This document shows, one piece after another, positions 16,059-24,644 of a DNA stretch of 64,000 nt. The DNA is taken from assembly GCA_900539835.1 (NCBI GenBank), contig UQDR01000006.1, positions 1 to 64,000 of the forward strand, in the 5' to 3' direction. The stretch's first letter is position 1; every line of letters begins with the position of its first letter. The notes beneath the pieces are model-generated. The model saw only the letters and a program-made list of their open reading frames with translations, had not been told where the DNA came from and did no database searches. A program made the translations under genes and the position numbers. The stretch comes from an uncultured Ruminococcus sp. GTDB taxonomy: Bacteria; Bacillota; Clostridia; Oscillospirales; Ruminococcaceae.

Positions 16059-19000
16059 TTATTTACTGTTTCTTTTTTGCTTATTGGAAATATGGACCAA
16101 GGGTATTATACCCGAGGACAGTAATATTATTACAAGAAGCAGATTGTTTTCATTAAAAATGCCGGTAGCAGGGGAGTCTCCGCCTGATGTAATGTTATTG
16201 GAAGCTGATGATGAGTTGTTATTTGAACTTACATTACTGTCAGAGGCGTTTTTTGATGAATTATTATCATCAGGCTTTGATAATTTAAGCTCGGCAAGTT
16301 TTTCTTCTGCTTTAACAAGAGCTTCATAGTTTGAAATTCTCTCTTTTTGCTCATCATTAAGAGCATTGTAAGCTGTTCTTGCATCGTCGATTTCAGTTTC
16401 TTTTGATAAAGTCACATCTCCGATATTATCAATCATGGAGATAACGTTTTCAATTTCATTCTTTAACTGTTTGAGAGATTCCTCAGCTTTTGTAAGCACC
16501 TTTGCATTTTTTACTCCGCCCTGTGATTGTTCCGGAAGGGCATTAAAGGCTTCTCTCGCTGAATTTATTGCATCTTCTTTTTCAAGAGTAACATTGCCGA
16601 TTGCGGTTATCTTCTCTTCTGCTTTTTCAATATCTGCTTCAATGGCTGAAACAGCGTTTTCTGCGGAAATCAGCTTATCGTAATTTGAAACTGCTTTTTT
16701 TAGCTCATCATCAAGGGCTTCATATCCTGCACGGGCTGCTTCAACTGTATTTTTACTGTCAAAGGTTACTTCGCCGATATCTTCAATAAGCTTTTCTATA
16801 GTTTCGACTTCGCCTTTAATTCCTGCAAGTTCAGCTTCTGCGTTCAAAAGGATGCTATAGTTATCAACAAGCTCTTTCAGGTTATCACTTAATTTATCAT
16901 AAGCTATTCTTGCTTCGTAAACTGCACTTTCACTGTTTATAGTTACATCACCGATATTGTCAATTAAATTTATTGTATCAGACAGGGTTTTATATTCCGT
17001 TTCTGAGATAACGGCAATATCAACATATGTTTCAAGAAGGTCAACAGTTATTCCTACTTGGTTACCGTTTTGGGTGTCAAGCTTATCGCCATACATAACA
17101 TGATTATAGTAAATTGTTATATCGGTATAATCCTTAGTCAATGGTGAATCTGAGAAAGAAATATATTTTGTGATATCTCGGTCTATGCCGTTTGAGAGGT
17201 GAGCGACAGCTTTTATTCCGTCAGCATTAAAGCTTTCTCCCTCAATATATACGGTTTTGTCAGGCTGAGAGGTTATTTCAATGCTTTTGATTTTACTTCC
17301 CAATGCCATGATATAGGCAGAGTCATTTTTAAAATAGAGAGTGCCCTCTTCATCAGATATAGGGCTGCATATTGCATACTGAGCTTGAGCACCTGTAGGA
17401 GTAAACAAAACCGGAGCACAATTTTCATAAGTATAGGTAGTGCCTCTGTTGACATATGTTTCGGTTACTCCGTCAACTACTGAGGTAACCCCCGGCTTGT
17501 CTTTAAGAACTCTGATTTGCCCCGGAGTGTAGTTATCAATGAAATAAACATAGGCATATCCGTCGCTGTCTTCATATGCAGTAGTAAGCAGTCCGCTGAC
17601 CTGAGGGTATCCTTTAGTTGGTGCTGTGTAGGCTATTTTCCAGCTTTCAAGATCAATAACTGTGATGTTATGTCCGCTGTATTGAGAGAATCCAGCTGTT
17701 CCAGAAACGCCCACATATGCTCTTCCGTTATGGACCACGGGAGTTGATGTACACATAGCAGGTTTTGATTCAGTTTCAAAACCATTAGTGAGGATGATTT
17801 CTTTAAGATTATTGAATTTACCGTTTTCATCTACTGAAACTCCATAGAAGCTTCCGCCCTTTGATGAGAAATAATATTTGTTGGTATCTTTATCATAGGC
17901 AACTGATGAGCGGATATCGCCGTTAAGATCTTCGATTTTATCTATCAGCTCACCTGTTTTTGGGTTAAGGGAGAGCAGGGATGATGTATCGGAAAGGTAG
18001 CCGCTTTGACCGTCATCAGTTCCTACAATAAGGAACTTGTCGCTTACATAGGCTCCTGCCCAATAGAAGCCGCCTTTTTGCTTATATGTCCATGTGGGAA
18101 GCTTAGATTCTGTTTTATTGTTTATATCTTCATCTGTTGCTGAAACACAGACGAAGTTTGCATCCTTTGTTTCACTGTTCCAGAAGCCTGTATAAATATA
18201 TCCGTCCTTATAAACAAGAGGGCTGTTGGGCTGTCCTTTAAGTGAATCGGAATAAACCCACAGAGACTCCATGGTATCAGCGTTGAATGCCTGAATCGTA
18301 CCGTTTTTAAGGGCTACGAATATCATGCCGTCTGCATAGAGGGGAGAAACGATATTAAAGTTTGATGTTGTCACCATTTCTCCCTTATCAACTATTTCAC
18401 CGGTATATTTATTCATTTTATATAGGGTTGTATTTGAACAGAAAACAAGATTATCATCAACGAAAATAGGAGATCCTGTTGCGCTGAAGCCATATCCGCT
18501 TCCTGCTTTTACTGCCCAATAAAGAGTTGCTTCGTCGGCATTTTTAGGGGTTTTCGTGTCAACAACACAGTTATTATTGGTTCCCCCTCTGGATGCAGGC
18601 CAATTTGAGGGGATATCTTTATCAATGGCGCTGTTTTCTTCTGCTTTTTTCAAAGTTATATTCAAGTCGTCAGAAGAAGCGGAGAAGCTGCCGCTGACAG
18701 TTTTATATCCGTTTTTTGAAATAATATAGCTGTATTCATCATCTTCCACAAGGCGATAAAGGCCGTTTGACGAGGGAAGTATACGGTTAGAACTGCTGTC
18801 AGTAACAAATATTGTTGCATCTTCGGGATTTGCTTTAATGCTTACGTCAATTTCAACAGGTCTTTTTATTGTAATAATATAAGTTTTAACGTTGCCTGAT
18901 TTTCCTGTAACGCTGATTTCAATTTTTGTGACAGCTGATGTTATAGGCACTGTAAACGAGCCGTCTTCATTAGCTTGGGTACTGCCGTTTACTGAAACAA

Positions 19001-20054
19001 TACTTCCTGAATTAAAGGTTTCAGCCGAAAGGGTAATTTCTGTTGCTGACGGTGATATTTTAGCGGTATAGTCCAGAGTATCTTTATTGAAATCTTCATT
19101 TAAGTCGACTTTATTTCCGTTGGCTTCGACCTTTACGGAAGACAGGCCGTTTTCTCCTACCTGAATTACTGCGGTTGCAGGAGTTATGGTTGAATTATCG
19201 GGATCGCCGGCATAGGGATCGAGGGCTATCACATAATATTTACCCTCTTTATCAAATGTATAGGAGAATGTACCGTCCTCGGCGGCAATATCGCTTAAGT
19301 CGGCAATTTCATTCCAGTTTTCATCCAAAACTGCGGTATACATACCGGAAGCTTGTTCATCGGGAAGGGGATAACCGAAGCAGGACATTGCAGGTGAAAG
19401 CATGGTAGTAAAATCAACAGTTGTACCCACATCAATCGTTTCTTCAGACGGAGTGAGGTATGCAAAATAGCCGTCCATCCAGAAATCATAGTTTGAATTC
19501 ATTGTCAAGTCGATTTCCATACCGTCTTCAAGAAGTATGTAATCGGCAGTTGCACCCAAGCCTGTTGTCATTAATGGGTATTTATGATCAACGAAGCACA
19601 TGATATTTGAATCATGTCCCCAGAACTTAGTCATAAACATTGTTGTTGCGGCTCCTGATATAGTCAGTGCGTCAGTGCCGGTAATAAGGGTTTCTCCGCC
19701 GAGATAATATTTTTCCAATGCAGTTATGTACAGGTGAAGAAGGGTTGGATGTTCAACAATTTCATTATTTATATATTGACCGCCGTTTTCAAAGCTGTCA
19801 GCCTCATAGCGATAATAGTTCTGAAGTCCATAATCGGCAAGGTCAAAATAGTCAACGGTAATGGGGACTCTTGCCATAGTGGTGGAATTATCATCGTTTC
19901 CGGTTACATAATAACCGTCTTCGCTTAAAGTCAGATATACGGTTACTGAATGTTTGTTTGATGTGTTTACCTCTGCAAAAACGCTGATAGGTAAGATTGC
20001 AGTAATCATTAAAATTGATAAAAAGCCTGCAACAAATCTGTTAAGTTTTTTCAT
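16059..20054 (-). CDS. Wall-anchored multidomain beta-propeller protein, candidate cobalamin receptor
   Basis: A 1331-aa exported protein. In order: signal peptide (cleavage after SVFA, about 27); a DUF4430-like region (about 50-190, with ALEKYYLGG and GLGATADYILLEDGMEIDL); a cadherin-like beta-sandwich (about 305-400); a PEGA-like domain (about 402-470); PQQ-type beta-propeller repeats (about 485-915); a bacterial Ig-like domain (about 930-1010); and four helical repeats of about 60-65 aa (about 1020-1260) built on IGDVT...AYxxL...NYxxLxxAE. A Ser/Asn linker, SPATG (1294-1298), a membrane helix and a basic tail form a sortase-type anchor. The propeller recalls the Bacteroides cobalamin receptor BtuG in fold class only. 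GGAGG precedes the ATG. Confidence 0.82.
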   Translation of the reverse strand: MKKLNRFVAGFLSILMITAILPISVFAEVNTSNKHSVTVYLTLSEDGYYVTGNDDNSTTMARVPITVDYFDLADYGLQNYYRYEADSFENGGQYINNEIVEHPTLLHLYITALEKYYLGGETLITGTDALTISGAATTMFMTKFWGHDSNIMCFVDHKYPLMTTGLGATADYILLEDGMEIDLTMNSNYDFWMDGYFAYLTPSEETIDVGTTVDFTTMLSPAMSCFGYPLPDEQASGMYTAVLDENWNEIADLSDIAAEDGTFSYTFDKEGKYYVIALDPYAGDPDNSTITPATAVIQVGENGLSSVKVEANGNKVDLNEDFNKDTLDYTAKISPSATEITLSAETFNSGSIVSVNGSTQANEDGSFTVPITSAVTKIEISVTGKSGNVKTYIITIKRPVEIDVSIKANPEDATIFVTDSSSNRILPSSNGLYRLVEDDEYSYIISKNGYKTVSGSFSASSDDLNITLKKAEENSAIDKDIPSNWPASRGGTNNNCVVDTKTPKNADEATLYWAVKAGSGYGFSATGSPIFVDDNLVFCSNTTLYKMNKYTGEIVDKGEMVTTSNFNIVSPLYADGMIFVALKNGTIQAFNADTMESLWVYSDSLKGQPNSPLVYKDGYIYTGFWNSETKDANFVCVSATDEDINNKTESKLPTWTYKQKGGFYWAGAYVSDKFLIVGTDDGQSGYLSDTSSLLSLNPKTGELIDKIEDLNGDIRSSVAYDKDTNKYYFSSKGGSFYGVSVDENGKFNNLKEIILTNGFETESKPAMCTSTPVVHNGRAYVGVSGTAGFSQYSGHNITVIDLESWKIAYTAPTKGYPQVSGLLTTAYEDSDGYAYVYFIDNYTPGQIRVLKDKPGVTSVVDGVTETYVNRGTTYTYENCAPVLFTPTGAQAQYAICSPISDEEGTLYFKNDSAYIMALGSKIKSIEITSQPDKTVYIEGESFNADGIKAVAHLSNGIDRDITKYISFSDSPLTKDYTDITIYYNHVMYGDKLDTQNGNQVGITVDLLETYVDIAVISETEYKTLSDTINLIDNIGDVTINSESAVYEARIAYDKLSDNLKELVDNYSILLNAEAELAGIKGEVETIEKLIEDIGEVTFDSKNTVEAARAGYEALDDELKKAVSNYDKLISAENAVSAIEADIEKAEEKITAIGNVTLEKEDAINSAREAFNALPEQSQGGVKNAKVLTKAEESLKQLKNEIENVISMIDNIGDVTLSKETEIDDARTAYNALNDEQKERISNYEALVKAEEKLAELKLSKPDDNNSSKNASDSNVSSNNNSSSASNNITSGGDSPATGIFNENNLLLVIILLSSGIIPLVHISNKQKRNSK

Positions 20055-20115
20055 TTGTTTTCCTCCATTAATTTATTTTTATGTCAAGCCGTGGGGCATT
20101 AAAAAATGGGTGAAT

Positions 20116-20316
20116 TTATTTTTCAGGTTTAATTTTGGAGATTGATTTATTTTTCGGCTCTTTTAAGCCTGCGGCTTCCAAGGCTCTTGGCCATGGACCG
20201 AGGACGCCTTTAATTTTTGATACTGATATTTCGTCAAAGTCATCTTTTTTAGGTAATCTTCCTAACATATCTGCTTTTTGTTTAAGCATTAAAATCGCAT
20301 TTTCTTTTTTGTTCAT
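20116..20316 (-). CDS. Small HNH-repeat (homing-endonuclease-associated repeat) protein
   Basis: A 66-aa protein with one copy of the repeat L..KA..LGRLPKKDDF....I...LGPWPRALEAAGL, a helical DNA-binding-type module often found beside HNH nucleases but here without one. Start at ATG 20316 behind AAAGGAATAAA; the longer frame to 20352 runs into the riboswitch terminator. It is the first gene after the cobalamin riboswitch, 61 bp before the propeller gene. Its function is unknown; a regulatory role in the operon is possible. Confidence 0.7.
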   Translation of the reverse strand: MNKKENAILMLKQKADMLGRLPKKDDFDEISVSKIKGVLGPWPRALEAAGLKEPKNKSISKIKPEK

Positions 20317-20337
20317 AATATTTATTCCTTTTTTATA

Positions 20338-20374
20338 AAATAAAAAATACACCTTTGAGATATCTCAAAAGTGT
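20338..20374 (-). terminator. Rho-independent terminator of the cobalamin riboswitch
   Basis: A near-perfect 26-bp inverted repeat (20349-20374, core TTGAGATATCTCAA) is followed on the minus strand by ATTTTTTATTTT. It sits between the aptamer and the first gene, as expected for a riboswitch that stops transcription when cobalamin is bound. Confidence 0.75.
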
Positions 20375-20529
20375 ACAACAGATTTATATTCAAGTTTACG
20401 GCATGGCACAGCAATCAAACGGCTTAAATAAAAAAGCATACAGCCGCTGAAAAAAACAGTGACAGTTTCACCGTAATAAATCAATAAAATCGGTTGCACG
20501 CTTCATCGCCAAAGTCTGTGTTAAACCTA

Positions 20530-20712
20530 TGAAAACACGGCAGGTCTCCTGACTTATGATGTAATGGCATCAAGTGCCAAAATGAGAGTATCCTTCTCGG
20601 AATAGTCCAATGGTTTTAACATACTCCCTCATTGTCAAATACAGTAATGGCGGTTGTTCCGGATTCAAACCGGATTCCCTATTAATCTACTCGGCAAACA
20701 ACCTTTCAAACC
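20530..20712 (-). promoter_or_regulatory. Cobalamin (B12) riboswitch aptamer
   Basis: On the minus strand the conserved blocks appear in order: AGGGAAtCCGGTTTGAATCC (about 20679-20660), a GCCATTACTGT block, a central GAGGGAGTAT...ATACTCTC arm, and AAGTCAGGAGACCTGCC (about 20556-20539). These match the B12-box consensus. A TTGACT-17-TATAAT promoter lies just upstream and a terminator downstream. The 5' limit is approximate. Confidence 0.93.
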
Positions 20713-20755
20713 GTTTTTTCATATATTAATTCACAATATTCAATTTTATGTAAGA

Positions 20756-20784
20756 ATTATATCATATTTTTTCTCACAAGTCAA
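20756..20784 (-). promoter_or_regulatory. Sigma-A promoter of the cobalamin operon
   Basis: On the minus strand TTGACT (20784-20779), a 17-bp spacer and TATAAT (20761-20756). Transcription would start near 20749, just before the aptamer. Confidence 0.8.
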
Positions 20785-21032
20785 CAGCTGAAAAAAACGG
20801 TAGTTTTCAATAAAAAATCAATAGTTTTTTTGTGCAAAATAACAAAACCGAAAAAACAATTAATTTTATTGCACAAAAAATCAATTGCAATTATTTATAT
20901 TAGTAGAAGAAGTAAACTTACGAATTGTAGAAAAATAGAATTTAAATGATAAAAGTATATAGCAATATAACAAAACTTAATAAATTTAATAAGATTAAAT
21001 AATCTCAATCCCCTGAGATTTTCCCATAAAAG

Positions 21033-21061
21033 CAGCGTCATAATCCCCGGCGCTGTTTTTT
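21033..21061 (+). terminator. Orphan terminator-like hairpin
   Basis: CAGCG (21033-21037) pairs with CGCTG (21051-21055), followed by TTTTTT. No plus-strand gene precedes it. The rest of 20785-21079 is very AT-rich and I see no gene there. Confidence 0.45.
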
Positions 21062-21079
21062 ATTTGCACTGATTCAAGG

Positions 21080-21108
21080 TTGAATAACAAAAACAATTGT
21101 GATATAAT
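21080..21108 (+). promoter_or_regulatory. Promoter of the MATE gene
   Basis: TTGAAT (21080-21085), 17-bp spacer, TATAAT (21103-21108), 54 bp before the MATE start. Confidence 0.75.
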
Positions 21109-21161
21109 TGAATTAAGTTAATTAATCAAAAGAGGTGAAGTCCGCATGGGCGGACATATTT

Positions 21162-22499
21162 ATGAATGATTTAACGGTTGGAAAGCCGTCGGCTGTTCTT
21201 TGGAAATTTACGCTTCCGATGTTTATAAGCGTTATTTTTCAGCAGATGTACAGCATTTTTGACAGTGCTATCGCAGGGAAATTTGCTGGAGAGGACGCAC
21301 TTGCGGCAGTAGGGGCATCATATCCTATCACTATGATTTTTATGGCGGTTGCTATGGGGTGTAATGTTGGCTGCTGTGTAGTTATTTCACAATATTTTGG
21401 TGCAAAGGATTATGGACGTGTTAAAACGGCAGCATTTACAACTATTATTTCATCGACTGTGCTGTCTGTTATATTGACTTTGCTTGGAATTTTATTTTCA
21501 GGCAGGCTAATGGAGCTTATCAATACGCCGTCTAATGTATTTGAAGAAGGTACTTTATATTTAAAAATTTATATTGCAGGCTTGGTATTTTTATTTTTAT
21601 ATAATGTCTGCACGGGAATTTACACATCATTGGGAGATACCAAAACGCCCCTTTATTTTCTTATAGGTTCTTCAGTCGGGAATATAATTCTGGACTATAT
21701 TTTTGTGGCGGCTTTTAAATGGGGTGTGGCTGGTGTTGCTTGGGCGACTTTTATTGCACAGGGTGTGGCTTGCATATTGGCACTGATTAACCTGAAGCGA
21801 AAAATCGGTCAGATAAAAACGGACAAAAAACCTGCGTTATTTTCTGCAAAGATGCTCAGGAGGGTAACGCTGTATGCAGTTCCGAGTATATTACAGCAGA
21901 GCTTTGTATCGATTGGAAATATATTTGTGCAATATCTTGTAAACGGTTTCGGTTCACCATGCATTGCAGGATATTCAGCGGCAATAAAGCTGAACACATT
22001 TGCAATAACCGGTTTTTCTACGTTATCCAACGGATTGTCGAGCTATGTAGCACAAAATTATGGTGCGGGGAAGCTTGAAAGAATTAAGCAGGGATATAAA
22101 GCAGGAATTATAATGTCTTGTATTGTTGCGATTCCTTTTATAATATGCTATTTCTTCTTGCCGGAAACAATGTTAGGATTCTTTCTTGATGATGGCGGAG
22201 CGAGGGCTGCGCAAACAGGTATAGAATTTTTACATATTGTCTCGCCGTTTTATATATTTGTTGGTATAAAGATAATGTCTGACGGAACGCTCAGGGGAAA
22301 AGGAAACATGCTTGGTTTTATGATCACAACCTTTTCTGATCTTATATTGAGGGTAATACTTGCATTCATATTATCTGTACCTTATGGTTCAACCGGCATA
22401 TGGCTTTCATGGCCGGTGGGCTGGCTTGTATCAACAATACTTTCGGTTTTATTTGTTTTTATATCGGCAAGAAAAAGTGACAGGATAAAAAATTATTAA
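21162..22499 (+). CDS. MATE family efflux transporter
   Basis: About 445 aa with twelve hydrophobic segments and two MatE halves. GKPSAVLWKFTLPMFISVIFQQMYSIFDSAIAG at the start is the usual family opening. It exports organic cations or drugs with Na+ or H+; the substrate is unknown. I prefer ATG 21162 (MNDLTVGKPS) over the GTG at 21135. The AGAGGTGAAG site is spaced for an ATG at 21146, which opens an 8-codon frame ending in a TGA that overlaps this start region, so translational coupling is possible. A strong terminator follows the gene. Confidence 0.88.
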   Translation: MNDLTVGKPSAVLWKFTLPMFISVIFQQMYSIFDSAIAGKFAGEDALAAVGASYPITMIFMAVAMGCNVGCCVVISQYFGAKDYGRVKTAAFTTIISSTVLSVILTLLGILFSGRLMELINTPSNVFEEGTLYLKIYIAGLVFLFLYNVCTGIYTSLGDTKTPLYFLIGSSVGNIILDYIFVAAFKWGVAGVAWATFIAQGVACILALINLKRKIGQIKTDKKPALFSAKMLRRVTLYAVPSILQQSFVSIGNIFVQYLVNGFGSPCIAGYSAAIKLNTFAITGFSTLSNGLSSYVAQNYGAGKLERIKQGYKAGIIMSCIVAIPFIICYFFLPETMLGFFLDDGGARAAQTGIEFLHIVSPFYIFVGIKIMSDGTLRGKGNMLGFMITTFSDLILRVILAFILSVPYGSTGIWLSWPVGWLVSTILSVLFVFISARKSDRIKNY

Positions 22500-22518
22500 A
22501 GATTTTCTCATAAAAAAG

Positions 22519-22570
22519 AAAGCACTTATATTACTGAACAATGTGGGCAGTTCAGTTTAATAAGTGCTTT
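22519..22570 (+). terminator. Terminator after the MATE gene
   Basis: AAAGCACTTAT/ATAAGTGCTTT outer stem and CTGAAC/GTTCAG inner stem, then TTATTTTTT. Confidence 0.85.
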
Positions 22571-22779
22571 TTATTTTTTAGATATTCTTACGGTTGCAAT
22601 TTAAACATTATAAACATGATATTTTAACTATTTATAGCTGTTATGCTATTTTTTGAATTTATTTACACACTGAGCCATTAAAAACTATCATAATATTTAT
22701 ACTCAATCTGCGAATTTCGACAAAAAAGGAATGATTTATAACGAAGGGTCAAAGAAGATATGATGTCTTCCAGCCGCAA

Positions 22780-22962
22780 GTGCACGGCAGGAAGTGGGTC
22801 GGAGCATCAAACAATTTAAACAGGGCAATAGCAATAGGTGAAAGAAAAGGATGCAGGGTATATGGATGTCCCTGCGGCAAGTATTCAATTTATGATAACA
22901 AGCTGAAAACGGATAATGTTCAAAAGATGATTATGGATATGATGGGGCAGAAAAAACAATAA
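22780..22962 (+). CDS. Small hypothetical protein, start uncertain
   Basis: From GTG 22780 the frame encodes 60 aa (HGRKWVGASNNLNRAIAIGERKGCRVYGCPCGKYSIYDNK...), basic with three Cys. I do not recognise the family. The frame stays open and protein-like upstream (TKGQRRYDVFQPQ) to an ATA at 22738. That ATA lies 7 bases after an AGGA, while the GTG has no ribosome site, so an AUA start or a damaged start codon is possible. A bidirectional terminator follows. Confidence 0.45.
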   Translation: MHGRKWVGASNNLNRAIAIGERKGCRVYGCPCGKYSIYDNKLKTDNVQKMIMDMMGQKKQ

Positions 22963-23045
22963 CTGTTAAGACAGGTGTTTTTACTGTTACTGCGGTATGT
23001 AGCACTGCATACGCAGTAGGCTGAATGTTGTCAACAAAAGAAAAA

Positions 23046-23075
23046 GCCGGCTTTGCGCAAATGCGTAAGGTCGGC
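23046..23075. terminator. Bidirectional terminator between the small ORF and tRNA-Ala
   Basis: GCCGGCTTTGCGC pairs over 13 bp with GCGTAAGGTCGGC around an AAAT loop. T-runs follow on both strands (GTTTTAATT, plus; CTTTTTCTTTT, minus). Confidence 0.85.
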
Positions 23076-23165
23076 GTTTTAATTATTAGATATTTGCACA
23101 GCGGCATAAAATTACCCGACACCACAAAGTGATGACAGGTAGTGAGTTGTCTGAAACAGGAGTGG

Positions 23166-23238
23166 TGGAGCATAGGGGATTCGAACCCCTGACCCCCACA
23201 CTGCCAGTGTGATGCGCTCCCAACTGCGCTAATGCCCC
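23166..23238 (-). tRNA. tRNA-Ala (anticodon GGC)
   Basis: A 73-nt cloverleaf on the minus strand: acceptor GGGGCAT/ATGCTCC containing the G3-U70 pair that marks alanine tRNA, anticodon loop CTGGCAG, T-arm AGGGG-TTCGAAT-CCCCT. The CCA end is not encoded. Confidence 0.97.
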
Positions 23239-23257
23239 AGATTTTTATTATAATAAT

Positions 23258-23286
23258 AAGATAGCAAAATTCCGGGAATTTGTCAA
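23258..23286 (-). promoter_or_regulatory. tRNA-Ala promoter
   Basis: Minus strand TTGACA (23286-23281), 17-bp spacer, TATCTT (23263-23258), about 20 bp before the tRNA. Confidence 0.7.
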
Positions 23287-23347
23287 GCCGATAAGGCAAT
23301 GAATTCTATTTTAATAAGCAAACTGACATATTTTTATTTACAGTGGT

Positions 23348-24022
23348 TTATAATTTTTCATCAAAAAAATTAAGTTTTCCGAAGAAATTTTCCTTTGGAA
23401 AATATTTTTTCCTCCAGCTTGGGTCATATTTATCGTTATACTTTGAATAGGACCAGCGTTTAGTAAAAGATGTACCGGCAGTCATATGAAATCTTTTTGT
23501 AAAATTATAATTGGCGAAATAGAGAACAAACAAAGATAAAACTTCTTTGTATTCACTATAGTCATCCGATAGATACAGCTTATGCTTATAATTTAAATCT
23601 GTAACAGTCAAATAAGTTTCAACCAAAGCTATTTGTATATCATCTTTATATATTGAAATATAATTGAATGATCCTTTTAGCCTTGTATAACAATATAATA
23701 CGGATCCGTCATTCAATGTGATAATATAGCAGCTTTTATAATATCCGTGACGGGAGAAAACAAAATTACCAAAGTATGAGCCGTTTTTGAAAATTTGAAA
23801 TTCACGGGTTAAATTTAAAAAACCAAATAAATATCTGATTGGAATATAATTTGTCCAGTGAGACAAATGGTATTTACAATATAGCAATTCGCCATTTTTA
23901 TTAAATAATTCTATCTTTTGATATTTAGACGCATTGCCGATTTTGCCCTGACAGGAATAATCACCGCTTATAAGATACATTTGCTTAATATTGGAGGCTA
24001 TTTGTTTTATTTGAATGATCAT
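23348..24022 (-). CDS. Hypothetical protein, LURP-one/tubby-like fold suspected
   Basis: A 224-aa soluble protein without signal or membrane helices. It is rich in aromatic residues and built of alternating beta strands (YLISGDYSC, IELFNKNGELLYCKYH, FQIFKNGSYFGNFVF, YYIITLNDGSVLYCY-like). This strand pattern resembles LURP-one-related/phospholipid-scramblase-like proteins, but the match is by eye only. The ATG is preceded by AAAGGG. It stands alone between tRNA-Ala and the flavodoxin pair. Confidence 0.65.
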   Translation of the reverse strand: MIIQIKQIASNIKQMYLISGDYSCQGKIGNASKYQKIELFNKNGELLYCKYHLSHWTNYIPIRYLFGFLNLTREFQIFKNGSYFGNFVFSRHGYYKSCYIITLNDGSVLYCYTRLKGSFNYISIYKDDIQIALVETYLTVTDLNYKHKLYLSDDYSEYKEVLSLFVLYFANYNFTKRFHMTAGTSFTKRWSYSKYNDKYDPSWRKKYFPKENFFGKLNFFDEKL

Positions 24023-24151
24023 AAATAAACCCTTTCAGTGTTGATAATAAAAATATAATATCATATTTTTATTATGTTTTCAATTGGTTGATTTCTTATG
24101 GTCAGATAAGGAACTGATGCAAAGGGTTGTTTAAACGCTTAATCAAGCTTT

Positions 24152-24631
24152 CTATATTCCTGTTTCTTTGGTCCATGCAATAAGCTCTTTTTCGCTTGCA
24201 TTGGCTGAAAATCTTTTACCGTTTTTAAGAACTGCGCCTTTACATGACGGAGCAAGTTCTTTATTGGTATTTCCCATTCCGCTGCCTCCTGAGGTTGCAA
24301 AAGGTATTATTGTTTTACCAGAAAGATCATATTGCTCAAGAAATGTATTTATAATAGTAGGTGCAACATACCACCAAATTGGGAATCCAACATAAATCGT
24401 ATCATATGCTTCCATATTTTCAACCTTGTCTGCAACAGCAGGACGAAATGCTTTGTCGTTCATTTCAATACTTGAACGGCTTTTTTTATCCATCCAGTTT
24501 AGGTCAGCCTTTGTGTATGGCTGTTCCGGTCGGATTTCAAACAAGTCTGCATTAACGGCAGCTGCCATTTTCCCGGCAAGCTTGGCTGTTACTCCGCTTG
24601 CACTAAAATATGCTACTAATTTTTTGTTCAT
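24152..24631 (-). CDS. Flavodoxin family protein
   Basis: A 159-aa cytoplasmic flavodoxin of the short Flavodoxin_4 type. It has FMN phosphate-binding AYFSASGVTAKLA at the N-terminus, the YDTIYVGFPIWWYVAPTI segment and the FATSGGSGMG loop contacting the flavin. It probably carries electrons or acts as a small quinone/nitro reductase. Start at ATG 24631 behind AAGGAGG. A lipoprotein paralogue lies just upstream in the same direction. Confidence 0.88.
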   Translation of the reverse strand: MNKKLVAYFSASGVTAKLAGKMAAAVNADLFEIRPEQPYTKADLNWMDKKSRSSIEMNDKAFRPAVADKVENMEAYDTIYVGFPIWWYVAPTIINTFLEQYDLSGKTIIPFATSGGSGMGNTNKELAPSCKGAVLKNGKRFSANASEKELIAWTKETGI

Positions 24632-24644
24632 AATTAAGTCCTCC

